Shown here piece by piece: positions 1 through 11,590 of a DNA stretch of 64,000 nt (its first letter is position 1; each line of letters starts with the position of its first letter). The notes under the pieces were generated by a model. It had not been told where the DNA came from. It made no database searches and saw only the letters and a list, made by a program, of their open reading frames with translations. Position numbers and translations under genes: made by a program. This DNA comes from Aplectana chamaeleonis (taxonomy: Eukaryota; Nematoda; Chromadorea; Rhabditida; Cosmocercidae). Location: assembly GCA_029168955.1 (NCBI GenBank), contig JAPDOI010001339.1, positions 1 through 64,000 of the forward strand, written 5' to 3'.

Positions 1-847
1 AACCCCGCCCAAAGCGCCGCTTCGAGGCGCTTTGTCTGAGAACCGTAAGCCGGGGGTTCTGGCCGCTTCGCGGCGCTCTGTACGGAAACTGTGTGGCTTT
101 TCTTAACAAATTCAGTCTCTCACAGTCAGGGAAACCCCGGGCAAACGGCCGCCTCGCGGCGCTTTGTGCGGGAACCGTAAGCCGGGGGTTCGCGCCGCTT
201 CGCGGCGCTCTGTCCAGAAACTGTGTGGCTTTTCTGATCAAATTCAGTCTCTCACGGTCAGAAAACCCCGGCCAAAGCGCCGCTTCGCGGCGCTTTTTCT
301 GGGAACCGTAAGCCGGGGGGTTTGCGCCGCTTCGCGGCGCTCTGTCCGGAAACTGTGTGGCTTTTCTGAACAAATTAAGTCTCTCACGGTCAGGAAAACA
401 CCGGCCAAAGCGCCGCTTCTAGGCGCTTTGTCCGGGAACCGTAAGCCGGGGGTTCGCGCCGCTTCGCGGCGCTCTGTCCGGAAACTGTGTGGCTTTTCTG
501 AACAAATTAAGTCTCTCACGGTCAGGAAAACACCGGCCAAAGGGCCGCTTCGCGGCGCCTTGTCCGGGGACCGTAAGCCGGGGAATTCGCGCCGCTTCGC
601 GATGCTCTGTTCGGAACTGTGTGGCTTTTCTGAACAAATTAAGTCTCTCACGGTCAGGAAATCACCGGCCAAAGCGCCGCTTCGAGGCGCTTTGTCCGAG
701 AACCGTAAGCCGGGGGGTTCGCGCCGCTTCGCGGCGCTCTGTCCGGAAACTGTGTGGCTTTTCTGAACAAACTAAGTCTCTCACGGTCAGGAAAACACCG
801 GCCGAAGCACCGCTTCGCGGCGCTTTGTCCGGGAACCGTCAGCCAGA

Positions 848-866
848 GGGTTCGCGGCGCTCTGTC
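848..866 (+). repeat. Example of a 10-bp deletion in dyad B (123-bp unit class)
   Basis: Here gggttcgcggcgctctg replaces the normal segment. The loss is 10 bp between the direct repeats ttcgc and ttcgc, which removes one arm of dyad B. Similar units lie near 972, 4,676, 6,378, 7,693, 9,806, 10,727, 10,847, 11,231, 11,357, 12,672, 13,459, 14,115, 15,556, 15,659, 16,712, 25,184, 26,237, 27,021, 27,281, 29,137, 29,521, 32,308 and 35,453. I found none to the right of 36 kb. Confidence 0.85.
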
Positions 867-3748
867 CGGAAACTGTGTGGCTTTTCTGAACAAATTCAGT
901 CTCTCACGGTCAGGGGAAACCCGGCCAAAGCGCCGCTTCGCGGCGCTCTGTCCGCGAGCCGTCAGCCAGAGGGTTCGCGGCGCTCTGTCCGGAAACTGTG
1001 TGGCTTTTCTGAACAAATTAAGTCTCTCACGGTCAGGAAAACACCGGCCAAAGCGCCGCTTCGAGGCGCTTTGTCCGGGAACCGTCAGCCAGAGGGTTCG
1101 CGCCGCTTCGCGGCGCTCTGTCCGGAAACTGTGTGGCTTTTCTGAACAAATTAAGTCTCTCACGGTCAGGAAAACACCGGCCAAAGCGCCGCTTCGCGGC
1201 GCTTTGTCCGGGAACCGTCAGCCATAGGGTTCGCGCCGCTTCGCGGCGCTCTGTCTGGAAACTGTGTGGCTTTTCTGAACAAACTAAGTATCTCACGGTC
1301 AGGGAAACCCCGGCCAAAGCGCCGCTTCGCGGCGCTTTGTCCGGGAACCGTCAGCCAGAGGTTCGCGCCGCTTCGCGGCGCTCTGTCCGGTAAGTGTGTG
1401 GCTTTTCTGAAATAATTAAGTCTCTTCCGGTCAGGAAAACACCGGCCAAAGCGCCGCTTCGAGGCGCTTTGTCCGGGAACCGTCAGCCAGAGGGTTCGCG
1501 CCGCTTCGCGGTGCTCTGTCCGGAAACTGTGTGGCTTTTCTGAACAAATTCAGTCTCTCACGGTCAGGAGAACACCGGCCAAAGCGCCGCTTCGCGGCGC
1601 TTTGTCCGGGAACCGTCAGCCAAAGGGTTCGCGCCGCTTCGCGGCGCTCTGTCCGGAAACTGTGTGGCTTTTCTGGACAAATTAGGTCTCTCACGGTCTG
1701 GAAACCCCCCGCCAAACCGCCGCTTCGCGGCGCTTTGTCCGGGAACCGTCAGCCAGAGGGTTCGCGCCGCTTCGCGGCGCTCTGTCCGGAAACTGTGTGG
1801 CTTTTCTGAACAAATTAAGTCTCTCACGGTCAGGAAAACACCGGCCAAAGCGCCGCTTCGCGACGCTTTGTCCGGGAACCGTAAGCCAGGGGGTTCGGGC
1901 CGCTTCGCGGCGCTCTGTCCGGAAACTGTGTGGCTTTTCTGAACAAATTAAGTCTCTCACGGTCAGGAAAACCCCGGCCAAAGCGCCGCTTCGCGACGCT
2001 TTGTCCGAGAACCGTAAGCCAGGAGGTTCGCGCCGCTTCGCGGCGCTCTGTCCGGAAACTGTGTGGCTTTTCTGAACAAATTAAGTCTCTCACGGTCAGG
2101 AAACCCCGGCCAAAGCGCCGCTTCGCGACGCTTTGTCCGAGAACCGTAAGCCAGGGGGTTCGCGCCGCTTCGCGGCGCTCTGTCCGGAAACTGTGTGGCT
2201 TTTCTGAACAAATTAAGTCTCTCACGGTCAGGAAAACCCCGGCCAAGGCGCCGCTTCGCGGCGCTTTGTCCGGAAACCGTCAGCCAGAGGGTTCGCGCCG
2301 CTTCGCGGCGCTCTGTCCGGAAACTGTGTGGCTTTTCTGAACAAATTAAGTTTCTCACGGTCAGGAAAACACCGGCCAAAGCGCCGCTTCGCGGCGCTTT
2401 GTCCGGGAACCGTCAGCCAGAGGGTTCGCGCCGCTTCGCGGCGCTCTGTCCGGAAACTGTGTGGCTTTTCTGAACAAATTCAGTCTCTCACGGTCAGAAA
2501 CACCGGCCAAAGCGCCGCTTCGCGGCGCTTTGTCCGGGAACCGTAAGCCGGGGTTTCGCGCCGCTTCGCGGCGCTCTGTCCGGAAACTGTGTGGCTTTTC
2601 TGAACAAATTCGGTCTCTCACGGTCAGGGAAACCCCGGCCAAAGCGCCGCTTCGCGGCGCTTTGTCCGGGAACCGTAAGCCGGGGGGTTTGCGCCGCTTC
2701 GCGGCGCTCTGTCCGGAAACTGTGTGGCTTTTCTGAACAAATTCAGTCTCTCACGGTCAGGAAAACACCGGCCAAAGCGCCGCTTCGAGGCGCTTTGTCC
2801 GGGAACCGTAAGCCGGGGGGTTCGCGCCGCTTCGCGGCGCTCTGTCCGGAAACTGTGTGGCTTTTCTGAACAAATTCAGTCTCTCACGGTCAGGAAAACC
2901 CCGGCCAAAGCGCCGCTTCGCGGCGCTTTGTCCGGGAACCGTCAGCCAGAGGGTTCGCGCCGCTTCGCGGCGCTCTGTCCGGAAACTGTGTGGCTTTTCT
3001 GAACAAATTAAGTCTCTCACGGTCAGGAAAACACCGGCCAAAGCGCCGCTTCGAGGCGCTTTGTCCGAGAACCGTAAGCCGGGGGGTTCGCGCCGCTTCG
3101 CGGCGCTCTGTCCGGAAACTGTGTGGCTTTTCTGAACAAACTAAGTATCTCATGGTCAGGGAAACCCCGGCCAAAGCGCCGCTTCGCGGCGCTTTGTCCG
3201 GGAACCGTAAGCCGGGGGGTTCGCGCCGCTTCGCGGCGCTCTGTCCGGAAACTGTGTGGCTTTTCTGAACAAATTAAGTCTCTCACGGTCAGGAAAACAC
3301 CGGCCAAAGCGCCGCTTCGAGGCGCTTTGTCCGGGAACCGTCAGCCAGAGGGTTCGCGCCGCTTCGCGGCGCTCTGTCCGGAAACTGTGTGGCTTTTCTT
3401 AACAAATTCAGTCTCTCACAGTCAGGAAAACCCCGGCCAAAGCGCCGCTTCGCGGCGCTTTGTCCGGGAACCGTAAGCCGGGGGGTTCGCGCCGCTTCGC
3501 GGCGCTCTGTCCGGAAACTGTGTGGCTTTTCTTAACAAATTCAGTCTCTCACGGTCAGGGAAACCCCGGCCAAAGCGCCGCTTCGCGGCGCTTTGTCCGA
3601 GAACCGTGCGCCAGGGGGTTCGCGCCGCTTCGCGGCGCTCTGTCCGGAAACTGTGTGGCTTTTCTGAACAAATTCAGTCTCTCACGGTCAGGGAAACCCC
3701 GGCCAAAGCGCCGCTTCGCGGCGCTTTGTCCGGGAACCGTAAGCCGGG

Positions 3749-3770
3749 GGGTTCGCGTCGCTCTGTCCGG
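3749..3770 (+). repeat. Deleted dyad B with linked G-to-T change (gttcgcgtcgctctg)
   Basis: This variant has the 10-bp dyad B deletion plus a G-to-T change. Copies with gttcgcgtcg start at 3,751, 5,461, 14,902, 34,286 and 39,540. In each the preceding G-run is six long and the preceding module is the plain type, so they look like one lineage dispersed over 36 kb. Confidence 0.82.
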
Positions 3771-6700
3771 AAACTGTGTGGCTTTTCTGAACAAATTCAG
3801 TCTCTCAAGGTCAGGAAAAAACCCGGCCAAAGCGCCGCTTCGCGGCGCTTTGTCCGAGAATCGTGCGCCAGGGGGTTCGCGCCGCTTCGCGGCGCTCTGT
3901 CCGGAAACTGTGTGGCTTTTCTGAACAAACTAAGTCTCTCACGGTCAGGGAAACCCCGGCCAAAGCGCCGCTTCGCGGCGCTTTGTCCGGGAACCGTAAG
4001 CCGGGGGGTTCGCGCCGCTTCGCGGCGCTCTGTCCGGAAACTGTGTGGCTTTTCTGAACAAATTCAGTCTCTCACGGTCAGGGAAACCCCGGCCAAAGCG
4101 CCGCTTCGCGGCGCTTTGTCCGGGAACCGTCAGCCAGAGGGTTCGCGCCGCTTCGCGGCGCTCTGTCCGGAAACTGTGTGGCTTTTCTGAACAAATTAAG
4201 TCTCTCACGGTCAGGAAAACACCGGCCAAAGCGCCGCTTCGCGGCGCTTTGTCCGGGAACCGTAAGCCGGGGGGTTCGCGCCGCTTCGCGGCGCTCTGTC
4301 CGGAAACTGTGTGGCTTTTCTGAACAAATTCAGTCTCTCACGGTCAGGAAAACACCGGCCAAAGCGCCGCTTCGAGGCGCTTTGTCCGGGAACCGTCAGC
4401 CAGAGGGTTCGCGCCGCTTCGCGGCGCTCTGTCCGGAAACTGTGTGGCTTTTCCTAACAAAATAAGTCTCTCACGGTCAGGAAAACACCGGCCAAAGCGC
4501 CGCTTCGCGGCGCTTTGTCCGGATACCGTCAGCCAGAGGGTTCGCGCCGCTTCGCGGCGCTCTGTCCGGAAACTGTGTGGCTTTTCTGAACAAATTCAGT
4601 CTCTCACGGTTAGGAGAACACCGGCCAAAGAGCCGCTTCGCGGCGCTTTGTCCGGGAACCGTCAGCCAAAGGGTTCGCGGCGCTCTGTCCGGAAACTGTG
4701 TGGCTTTTCCTAACAAAATAAGTCTCTCACGGTCAGGAAAACACCGGCCAAAGCGCCGCTTCGCGGCGCTTTGTCCGGGAACCGTCAGCCAAAGGGTTCG
4801 CGCCGCTTCGCGGCGCTCTGTCCGGAAACTATGTGGCTTTTCTGAACAAATTAAGTCTCTCACGGTCTGGAAACCCCCGGCCAAAGCGCCGCTTCGAGGC
4901 GCTTTGTCCGGGAACCGTAAGCCGGGGGGTTCGCGCCGCTTCGCGGCGCTCTGTCCGGAAACTGTGTGGCTTTTCTTAACAAATTCAGTCTCTCACGGTT
5001 AGGAGAACACCGGCCAAAGAGCCGCTTCGCGGCGCTTTGTCCGGGAACCGTCAGCCAGAGGGTTCGGGCCGCTTCGCGGCGCTCTGTCCGGAAACTGTGT
5101 GGCTTTTCTGAACAAATTAAGTCTCTCACGGTCAGGAAAACACCGGCCAAAGCGCCGCTTCGAGCCGCTTTTTCTGGGAACCGTCAGCCAGAGGGTTCGC
5201 GCAGCTTCGCGGCGCTCTGTCCGGAAACTGTGTGGCTTTTCTGAACAAACTAAGTATCTCATGGTCAGGGAAACCCCGGCCAAAGCGGCGCTTCGCGGCG
5301 CTTTGTCCGGGAACCGTAAGCCAGGGGGTTCGCGCCGCTTCGCGGCGCTCTGTCCGGAAACTGTGTGGCTTTTCTGAACAAATTCAGTCTCTCACGGTCA
5401 GGGAAACCCCGGCCAAAGCGCCGCTTCGCGGCGCTTTGTCCGGGAACCGTAAGCCGGGGGGTTCGCGTCGCTCTGTCCGGAAACTGTGTGGCTTTTCTGA
5501 ACAAATTCAGTCTCTCACGGTCAGGGAAACCCCGGCCAAAGCGCCGCTTCGCGGCGCTTTGTCCGGGAACCGTCAGCCAGAGGGTTCGCGCCGCTTCGCG
5601 GCGCTCTGTCCGGAAACTGTGTGGCTTTTCTGAACAAATTCAGTCTCTCACGGTCAGGAAAACCCCGGCCAAAGCGCCCCTGCGCGGCGCTTTGTCCGGG
5701 AACCGTCAGCCAGAGGGTTCGCGCCGCTTCGCGGCGCTCTGTCCGGAAACTGTGTGGCTTTTCTGAACAAATTAAGTCTCTCACGGTCAGGAAAACACCG
5801 GCCAAAGCGCCGCTTCGAGGCGCTTTGTCCGGGAACCGTCAGCCAGAGGGTTCGCGCCGCTTCGCGGCGCTCTGTCCGGAAACTGTGTGGCTTTTCTGAA
5901 CAAATTAAGTCTCTCACGGTCAGGAAAACACCGGCCAGAGCGCCGCTTCGCGGCGCTTTGTTCGAGAACCGTCAGCCAGAGGGTTCGCGCCGCTTCGCGG
6001 CGCTCTGTCCGGGAACTGTGGGGCTTTTCTGAACAAAATAAGTCTCCCACGGTCAGGAAACACCGGCCAAAGCGCCGCTTCGCGGCGCTTTGTCCGGGAA
6101 CCGTCAGCCAGAGGGTTCGCGCCGCTTCGCGGCGCTCTGTCCGGAAACTGTGTGGCTTTTCTGAACAAATTCAGTCTCTCACGGTCAGAAACCCCGGCCA
6201 AAGCGCCGCTTCGCGGCGCTTTGTCCGGGAACCGTCAGCCAGGGGTTCGCGCCGCTTCGCGGCGCTCTGTCCGGAAACTGTGTGGCTTTTCTGAACAAAT
6301 TAAGTCTCTCACGGTCAGGAAAACACCGGCCAAAGCGCCGCTTCGCGGCGCTTTGTCCGGGTACCGTCAGCCAGAGGGTTCGCGGCGCTCTGTCCGGAAA
6401 CTGTGTGGCTTTTCTGAACAAATTCAGTCTCTCACGGTCAGGGGAAACCCCGCCAAAGCGCGGGTTCGCGGCGCTTTGTCCGGGAACCGTAAGCCTGAGG
6501 GTTCGCGCCGCTTCGCGGCGCTCTGTCCGGGAACTGTGTGGCTTTTCTGAACAAATTAAGTCTCTCACGGTCAGGAAAACACCGGCCAAAGCACCGCTTC
6601 GCGGCGCTTAGTCCGGGAACCGTCAGCCAGAGGGTTCGCGCCGCTTCGCGGCGCTCTGTCCGGAAACTGTGTGGCTTTTCTGAACAAATTCAGTCTCTCA

Positions 6701-8834
6701 CGGTCAGAAACCCCGGCCAAAGCGCCGCTTCGCGGCGCTTTGTCCGGGAACCGTCAGCCAGGGTTCGCGCCGCTTCGCGGCGCTCTGTCCGGAAACTGTG
6801 TGGCTTTTCTGAACAAATTCAGTCTCTCACGGTGAGGAAAACCCCGGCCAAAGCGCCGCTTCGCGGCGCTTTGTCCGGGAACCGTAAGCCAGAGGGTTCG
6901 CGCCGCTTCGCGGCGCTTTGTCCGGAAACTGTGTGGCTTTTCTGAACAAATTCAGTCTCTCACGGTCAGTGAAACCCCGACCAAAGCGCCGCTTCGCGGC
7001 GCTTTGTCCGGGAACCGTAAGCCGGGGGGATTCCGCCGCTTCGCGGCGCTTTGTCTGGAAACTGTGTGGCTTTTCTGAACAAATTAAGTCTCTCACGGTC
7101 AGGAAAACACCGGCCAAAGCGCCGCTTCGAGGCGCTTTGTCCGGGAACCGTCAGCCAGAGGGTTCGCGCCGCTTCGCGGCGCTCTGTCCGGAAACTGTGT
7201 GGCTTTTCTGAACAAATTCAGTCTCTCACGGTCAGGGAAACCCCGGCCAAAGCGCCGCTTCGCGGCGCTTTGTCCGGGAACCGTCAGCCAGAGGGTTCGC
7301 GCCGCTTCGCGGCGCTCTGTCCGGAAACTGTGTGGCTTTTCTGAACAAATTAAGTCTCTCACGGTCAGGAAAACACCGGCCAAAGCGCCGCTTCGAGGCG
7401 CTTTGTCTGAGAACCGTAAGCCGGGGGGTTCGCGCCGCTTCGCGGCGCTCTGTCCGGAAACTGTGTGGCTTTTCTGAACAAATTCAGTCTCTCACGGTCA
7501 GGAAAACACCGGCCAAAGCGCCGCTTCGCGGCGCTTTGTCCGAGAACCGTAAGCCGGGGGGTTCGCGCCGCTTCGCGGCGCTCTGTCCGGAAACTGTGTG
7601 GCTTTTCTTAACAAATTCAGTCTCTCACAGTCAGGGTAACCCCGGCCAAAGCGCCGCTTCGCGGCGCTTTGTCCGGGAACCGTCAGCCAGAGGGTTCGCG
7701 GCGCTCTGTCCGGAAACTGTGTGGCTTTTCTGAACAAATTCAGTCTCTCACAGTCAGGAAAACCCCGGCCAAAGCGCCGCTTCGCGGCGCTTTGTCCGGG
7801 AACCGTAAGCCGGGGGGTTCGCGCCGCTTCGCGGCGCTCTGTCCGGAAACTGTGTGGCTTTTCTGAACAAATTCAGTCTCTCACGGTCAGGGAAACCCCG
7901 GCCAAAGCGCCGCTTCGCGGCGCTTTGTCCGGGAACCGTAAGCCGGGGGGTTCGCGCCGCTTCGCGGCGCTCTGTCCGGAAACTGTGGGGGTTTTTTGGA
8001 CAAATTCAGTCTCTCACGGTCAGGAAAACCACGGCCATAGCGCCGCTTCGCGGCGCTTTGTCCGAGAACCGTAAGCCGGGGGGTTCGCGCCGCTTCGCGG
8101 CGCTCTGTCTGGAAACTGTGTGGCTTTTCTGAACAAATTCAGTCTCTCACGGTCAGGGAAACACCGGCCAAAGCGCCGCTTCGCGGCGCTTTGTCCGGGA
8201 ACCGTCAGCCAGAGGGTTCGCGCCGCTTCGCGGCGCTCTGTCCGGAAACTGTGTGGCTTTTCTGAAATAATTAAGTCTCTCACGGTCAGGAAAACACCGG
8301 CCAAAGCGCCGCTTCGAGGCGCTTTGTCCGGGAACCGTCAGCCAGAGGGTTCGCGCCGCTTCGCGGCGCTCTGTCCGGAAACTGTGTGGCTTTTCTGAAC
8401 AAACTAAGTATCTCATGGTCAGGGAAACCCCGGCCAAAGCGCCGCTTCGCGGCGCTTTGTCCGGGAACCGTCAGCCAGAGGGTTCGCGCCGCTTCGCGGC
8501 GCTCTGTCCGGAAACTGTGTGGCTTTTCTGAACAAATTCAGTCTCTCACGGTCAGGAAAACACCGGCCAAAGCGCCGCTTCGAGGCGCTTTTTCTGGGAA
8601 CCGTAAGCCAGGAGGTTCGCGCCGCTTCGCGGCGCTCTGTCCGGAAACTGTGTGGCTTTTCTGAACAAATTAAGTCTCTCACGGTCAGGGAAACCCCGGC
8701 CAAAGCGCCGCTTCGCGGCGCTTTGTCCGGGAACCGTAAGCCGGGGGGTTCGCGCCGCTTCGCGGCGCTCTGTTCGGAAACTGTGTGGCTTTTCTGAACA
8801 AATTCAGTCTCTCACGGTCAGGAAAACACCGGCC

Positions 8835-8860
8835 AAAGCGCCGCTTCGAGGTTCCGGGAA
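8835..8860 (+). repeat. Truncated dyad A (aggttccggg type), copy 1
   Basis: After aaagcgccgcttcgagg the unit passes straight to ttccgggaacc, a net loss of 6 bp that removes most of the right arm of dyad A. The second copy is at 11,567. Confidence 0.8.
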
Positions 8861-11397
8861 CCGTAAGCCGGGGGGTTCGCGCCGCTTCGCGGCGCTCTGT
8901 CCGGAAACTGTGTGGCTTTTCTGAACAAATTCAGTCTCTCACGGTTAGGAGAACACCGGCCAAAGAGCCGCTTCGCGGCGCTTTGTCCGGGAACCGTCAG
9001 CCAAAGGGTTCGCGCCGCTTCGCGGCGCTCTGTCCGGAAACTGTGTGGCTTTTCTGAACAAATTAAGTCTCTCACGGTCAGGAAAACACCGGCCAAAGCG
9101 CCGCTTCGAGGCGCTTTGTCTGGGAACCGTCAGCCAGAGGGTTCGCGCCGCTTCGCGGCGCTCTGTCCGGAAACTGTGTGGCTTTTCTGAACAAACTAAG
9201 TATCTCATGGTCAGGAAACACCGGCGAAAGCGCCGCTTCGCGGCGCTTTGTCCGAGAACCGTCAGCCAGAGGTTCGCGCCGCTTCGCGGCGCTCTGACCG
9301 GAAACTGTGTGTCTTTTCTGAACAAATTAAGTCTCTCACGGTCAGGAAAACACCGGCCAAAGCGCCGCTTCGCGGCGCTTTGTCCGGGAACCGTAAGCCG
9401 GGGGGTTCGCGCCGCTTCGCGGCGCTCTGTCCGGAAACTGTGTGGCTTTTCTTAACAAATTCAGTCTCTCACAGTCAGGGAAACCCCGGCCAAAGCGCCG
9501 CTTCGCGGCGCTTTGTCCGGGAACCGTCAGCCAGAGGGTTCGCGCCGCTTCGCGGCGCTCTGTCCGGAAACTGTGTGGCTTTTCTGAACAAATTAAGTCT
9601 CTCACGGTCAGGAAAACACCGGCCAAAGCGCCGCTTCGAGGCGCTTTGTCCGGGAACCGTCAGCCAGAGGGTTCGCGCCGCTTCGCGGCGCTCTGTCCGG
9701 AAACTGTGTGGCTTTTCTGAACAAACTAAGTATCTCATGGTCAGGGAAACCCCGGCCAAAGCGCCGCTTCGCGGCGCTTTGTCCGGGAACCGTCAGCCAG
9801 AGGGTTCGCGGCGCTCTGTCCGGAAACTGTGTGGCTTTTCTGAACAAATTCAGTCTCTCACGGTCAGGGGAAACCCGGCCAAAGCGCCGCTTCGCGGCGC
9901 TCTGTCCGGGAACCGTCAGCCAGAGGGTTCGCGCCGCTTCGCGGCGCTCTGTCCGGAAACTGTGTGGCTTTTCTGAACAAACTAAGTATCTCATGGTCAG
10001 GGAAACCCCGGTCAAAGCGCCGCTTCGCGGCGCTTTGTCCGGGAACCGTCAGCCAGAGGGTTCGCGCCGCTTCGCGGCGCTCTGTCCGGAAACTGTGTGG
10101 CTTTTCTGAACAAATTAAGTCTCTCACGGTCAGGAAAACACCGGCCAAAGCGCCGCTTCGAGGCGCTTTGTCCGGGAACCGTCAGCCAGAGGGTTCGCGC
10201 CGCTTCGCGATGCTCTGTTCGGAACTGTGTGGCTTTTCTGAACAAACTAAGTATCTCATGGTCAGGGAAACCCCGGCCAAAGCGCCGCTTCGCGGCGCTT
10301 TGTCTGAGAACCGTAAGCCGAGGGGTTCGCGCCGCTTCGCGGCGCTCTGTCCGGAAACTGTGTGGCTTTTCTTAACAAATTCAGTCTCTCACAGTCAGGG
10401 AAACCCCGGCCAAAGCGCCGCTTCGCGGCGCTTTGTCCGGGAACCGTCAGCCAGAGGGTTCGCGCCGCTTCGCGGCGCTCTGTCCGGAAACTGTGTGGCT
10501 TTTCTGAACAAACTAAGTCTCTCACAGTCAGGAAACCCCCGGCCAAAGCGCCGCTTCGAGGCTCTTTGTCTGAGAACCGTAAGCCGGGGGGTTCGCGCCG
10601 CTTCGCGGCGCTCTGTCCGGAAACTGTGTGGCTTTTCTGAACAAATTAAGTCTCTCACGGTCAGGAAAACACCGGCCAAAGCGCCGCTTCGCGGCGCTTT
10701 GTCCGGGAACCGTAAGCCGGGGGGTTCGCGGCGCTCTGTCCGGAAACTGTGTGGCTTTTCTTAACAAATTCAGTCTCTCACAGTCAGGGAAACCCCGGCC
10801 AAAGCGCCGCTTCGCGGCGCTTTGTCCGGGAACCGTCAGCCAGAGGGTTCGCGGCGCTCTGTCCGGAAACTGTGTGGCTTTTCTGAACAAATTAAGTCTC
10901 TCACGGTCAGGAAAACACCGGCCAAAGCGCCGCTTCGAGGCGCTTTGTCCGGGAACCGTCAGCCAGAGGGTTCGCGCCGCTTCGCGGCGCTCTGTCCGGA
11001 AACTGTGTGGCTTTTCTGAACAAATTAAGTCTCTCACGGTCAGGAAAACACCGGCCAAAGCGCCGCTTCGAGGCGCTTTGTCTGAGAACCGTAAGCCGGG
11101 GGTTCGCGCCGCTTCGCGGCGCTCTGTACGGAAACTGTGTGGCTTTTCTGAACAAATTCAGTCTCTCACGGTCAGGGAAACCCCGGCCAAAGCGCCGCTT
11201 CGAGGCGCTTTGTCTGGGAACCGTCAGCCAGAGGGTTCGCGGCGCTCTGTACGGAAACTGTGTGGCTTTTCTGAACAAATTAAGTCTCTCACGGTCAGGG
11301 AACCTTCGGCCAAAGCGCCGCTTCGCGGCGCTTTGTCCGGGATCCGTCAGCCAGAGGGTTCGCGGCGCTCTGTACGGAAACTGTGTGGCTTTTCTGA

Positions 11398-11557
11398 ACA
11401 AATTAAGTCTCTCACGGTCAGGAAAACACCGGCCAAAGCACCGCTTCGCGGCGCTTAGTCCGGGAACCGTAAATCGGGGGTTTGCGCCGCTTTGCGGCGC
11501 TCTGTCCGAAAACTGTGTGGCTTTTCTGAACAAATTAAGTCTCTCACGGTCAGGAAA
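11398..11557 (+). repeat. Dispersed identical block, 160 bp, copy 1 (taaatcggggg unit)
   Basis: Base-by-base reading shows identity with 36,693-36,852, 25,295 bp away. The block includes gcaccgcttcgcgg, cgcttagtccggg, taaatcgggggtttgc, a ctttg-loop dyad B and tccgaaaactg, so several rare variants travel together. Partial relatives with taaatcggggg lie near 31,503, 50,351 and 60,119. Confidence 0.85.
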
Positions 11558-11566
11558 CCCCCGCCC

Positions 11567-11590
11567 AAAGCGCCGCTCCGAGGTTCCGGG
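11567..11590 (+). repeat. Truncated dyad A (aggttccggg type), copy 2
   Basis: Same junction as at 8,835, here with gctccgagg in place of gcttcgagg. A shared breakpoint 2.7 kb apart points to copying of one event. Confidence 0.78.
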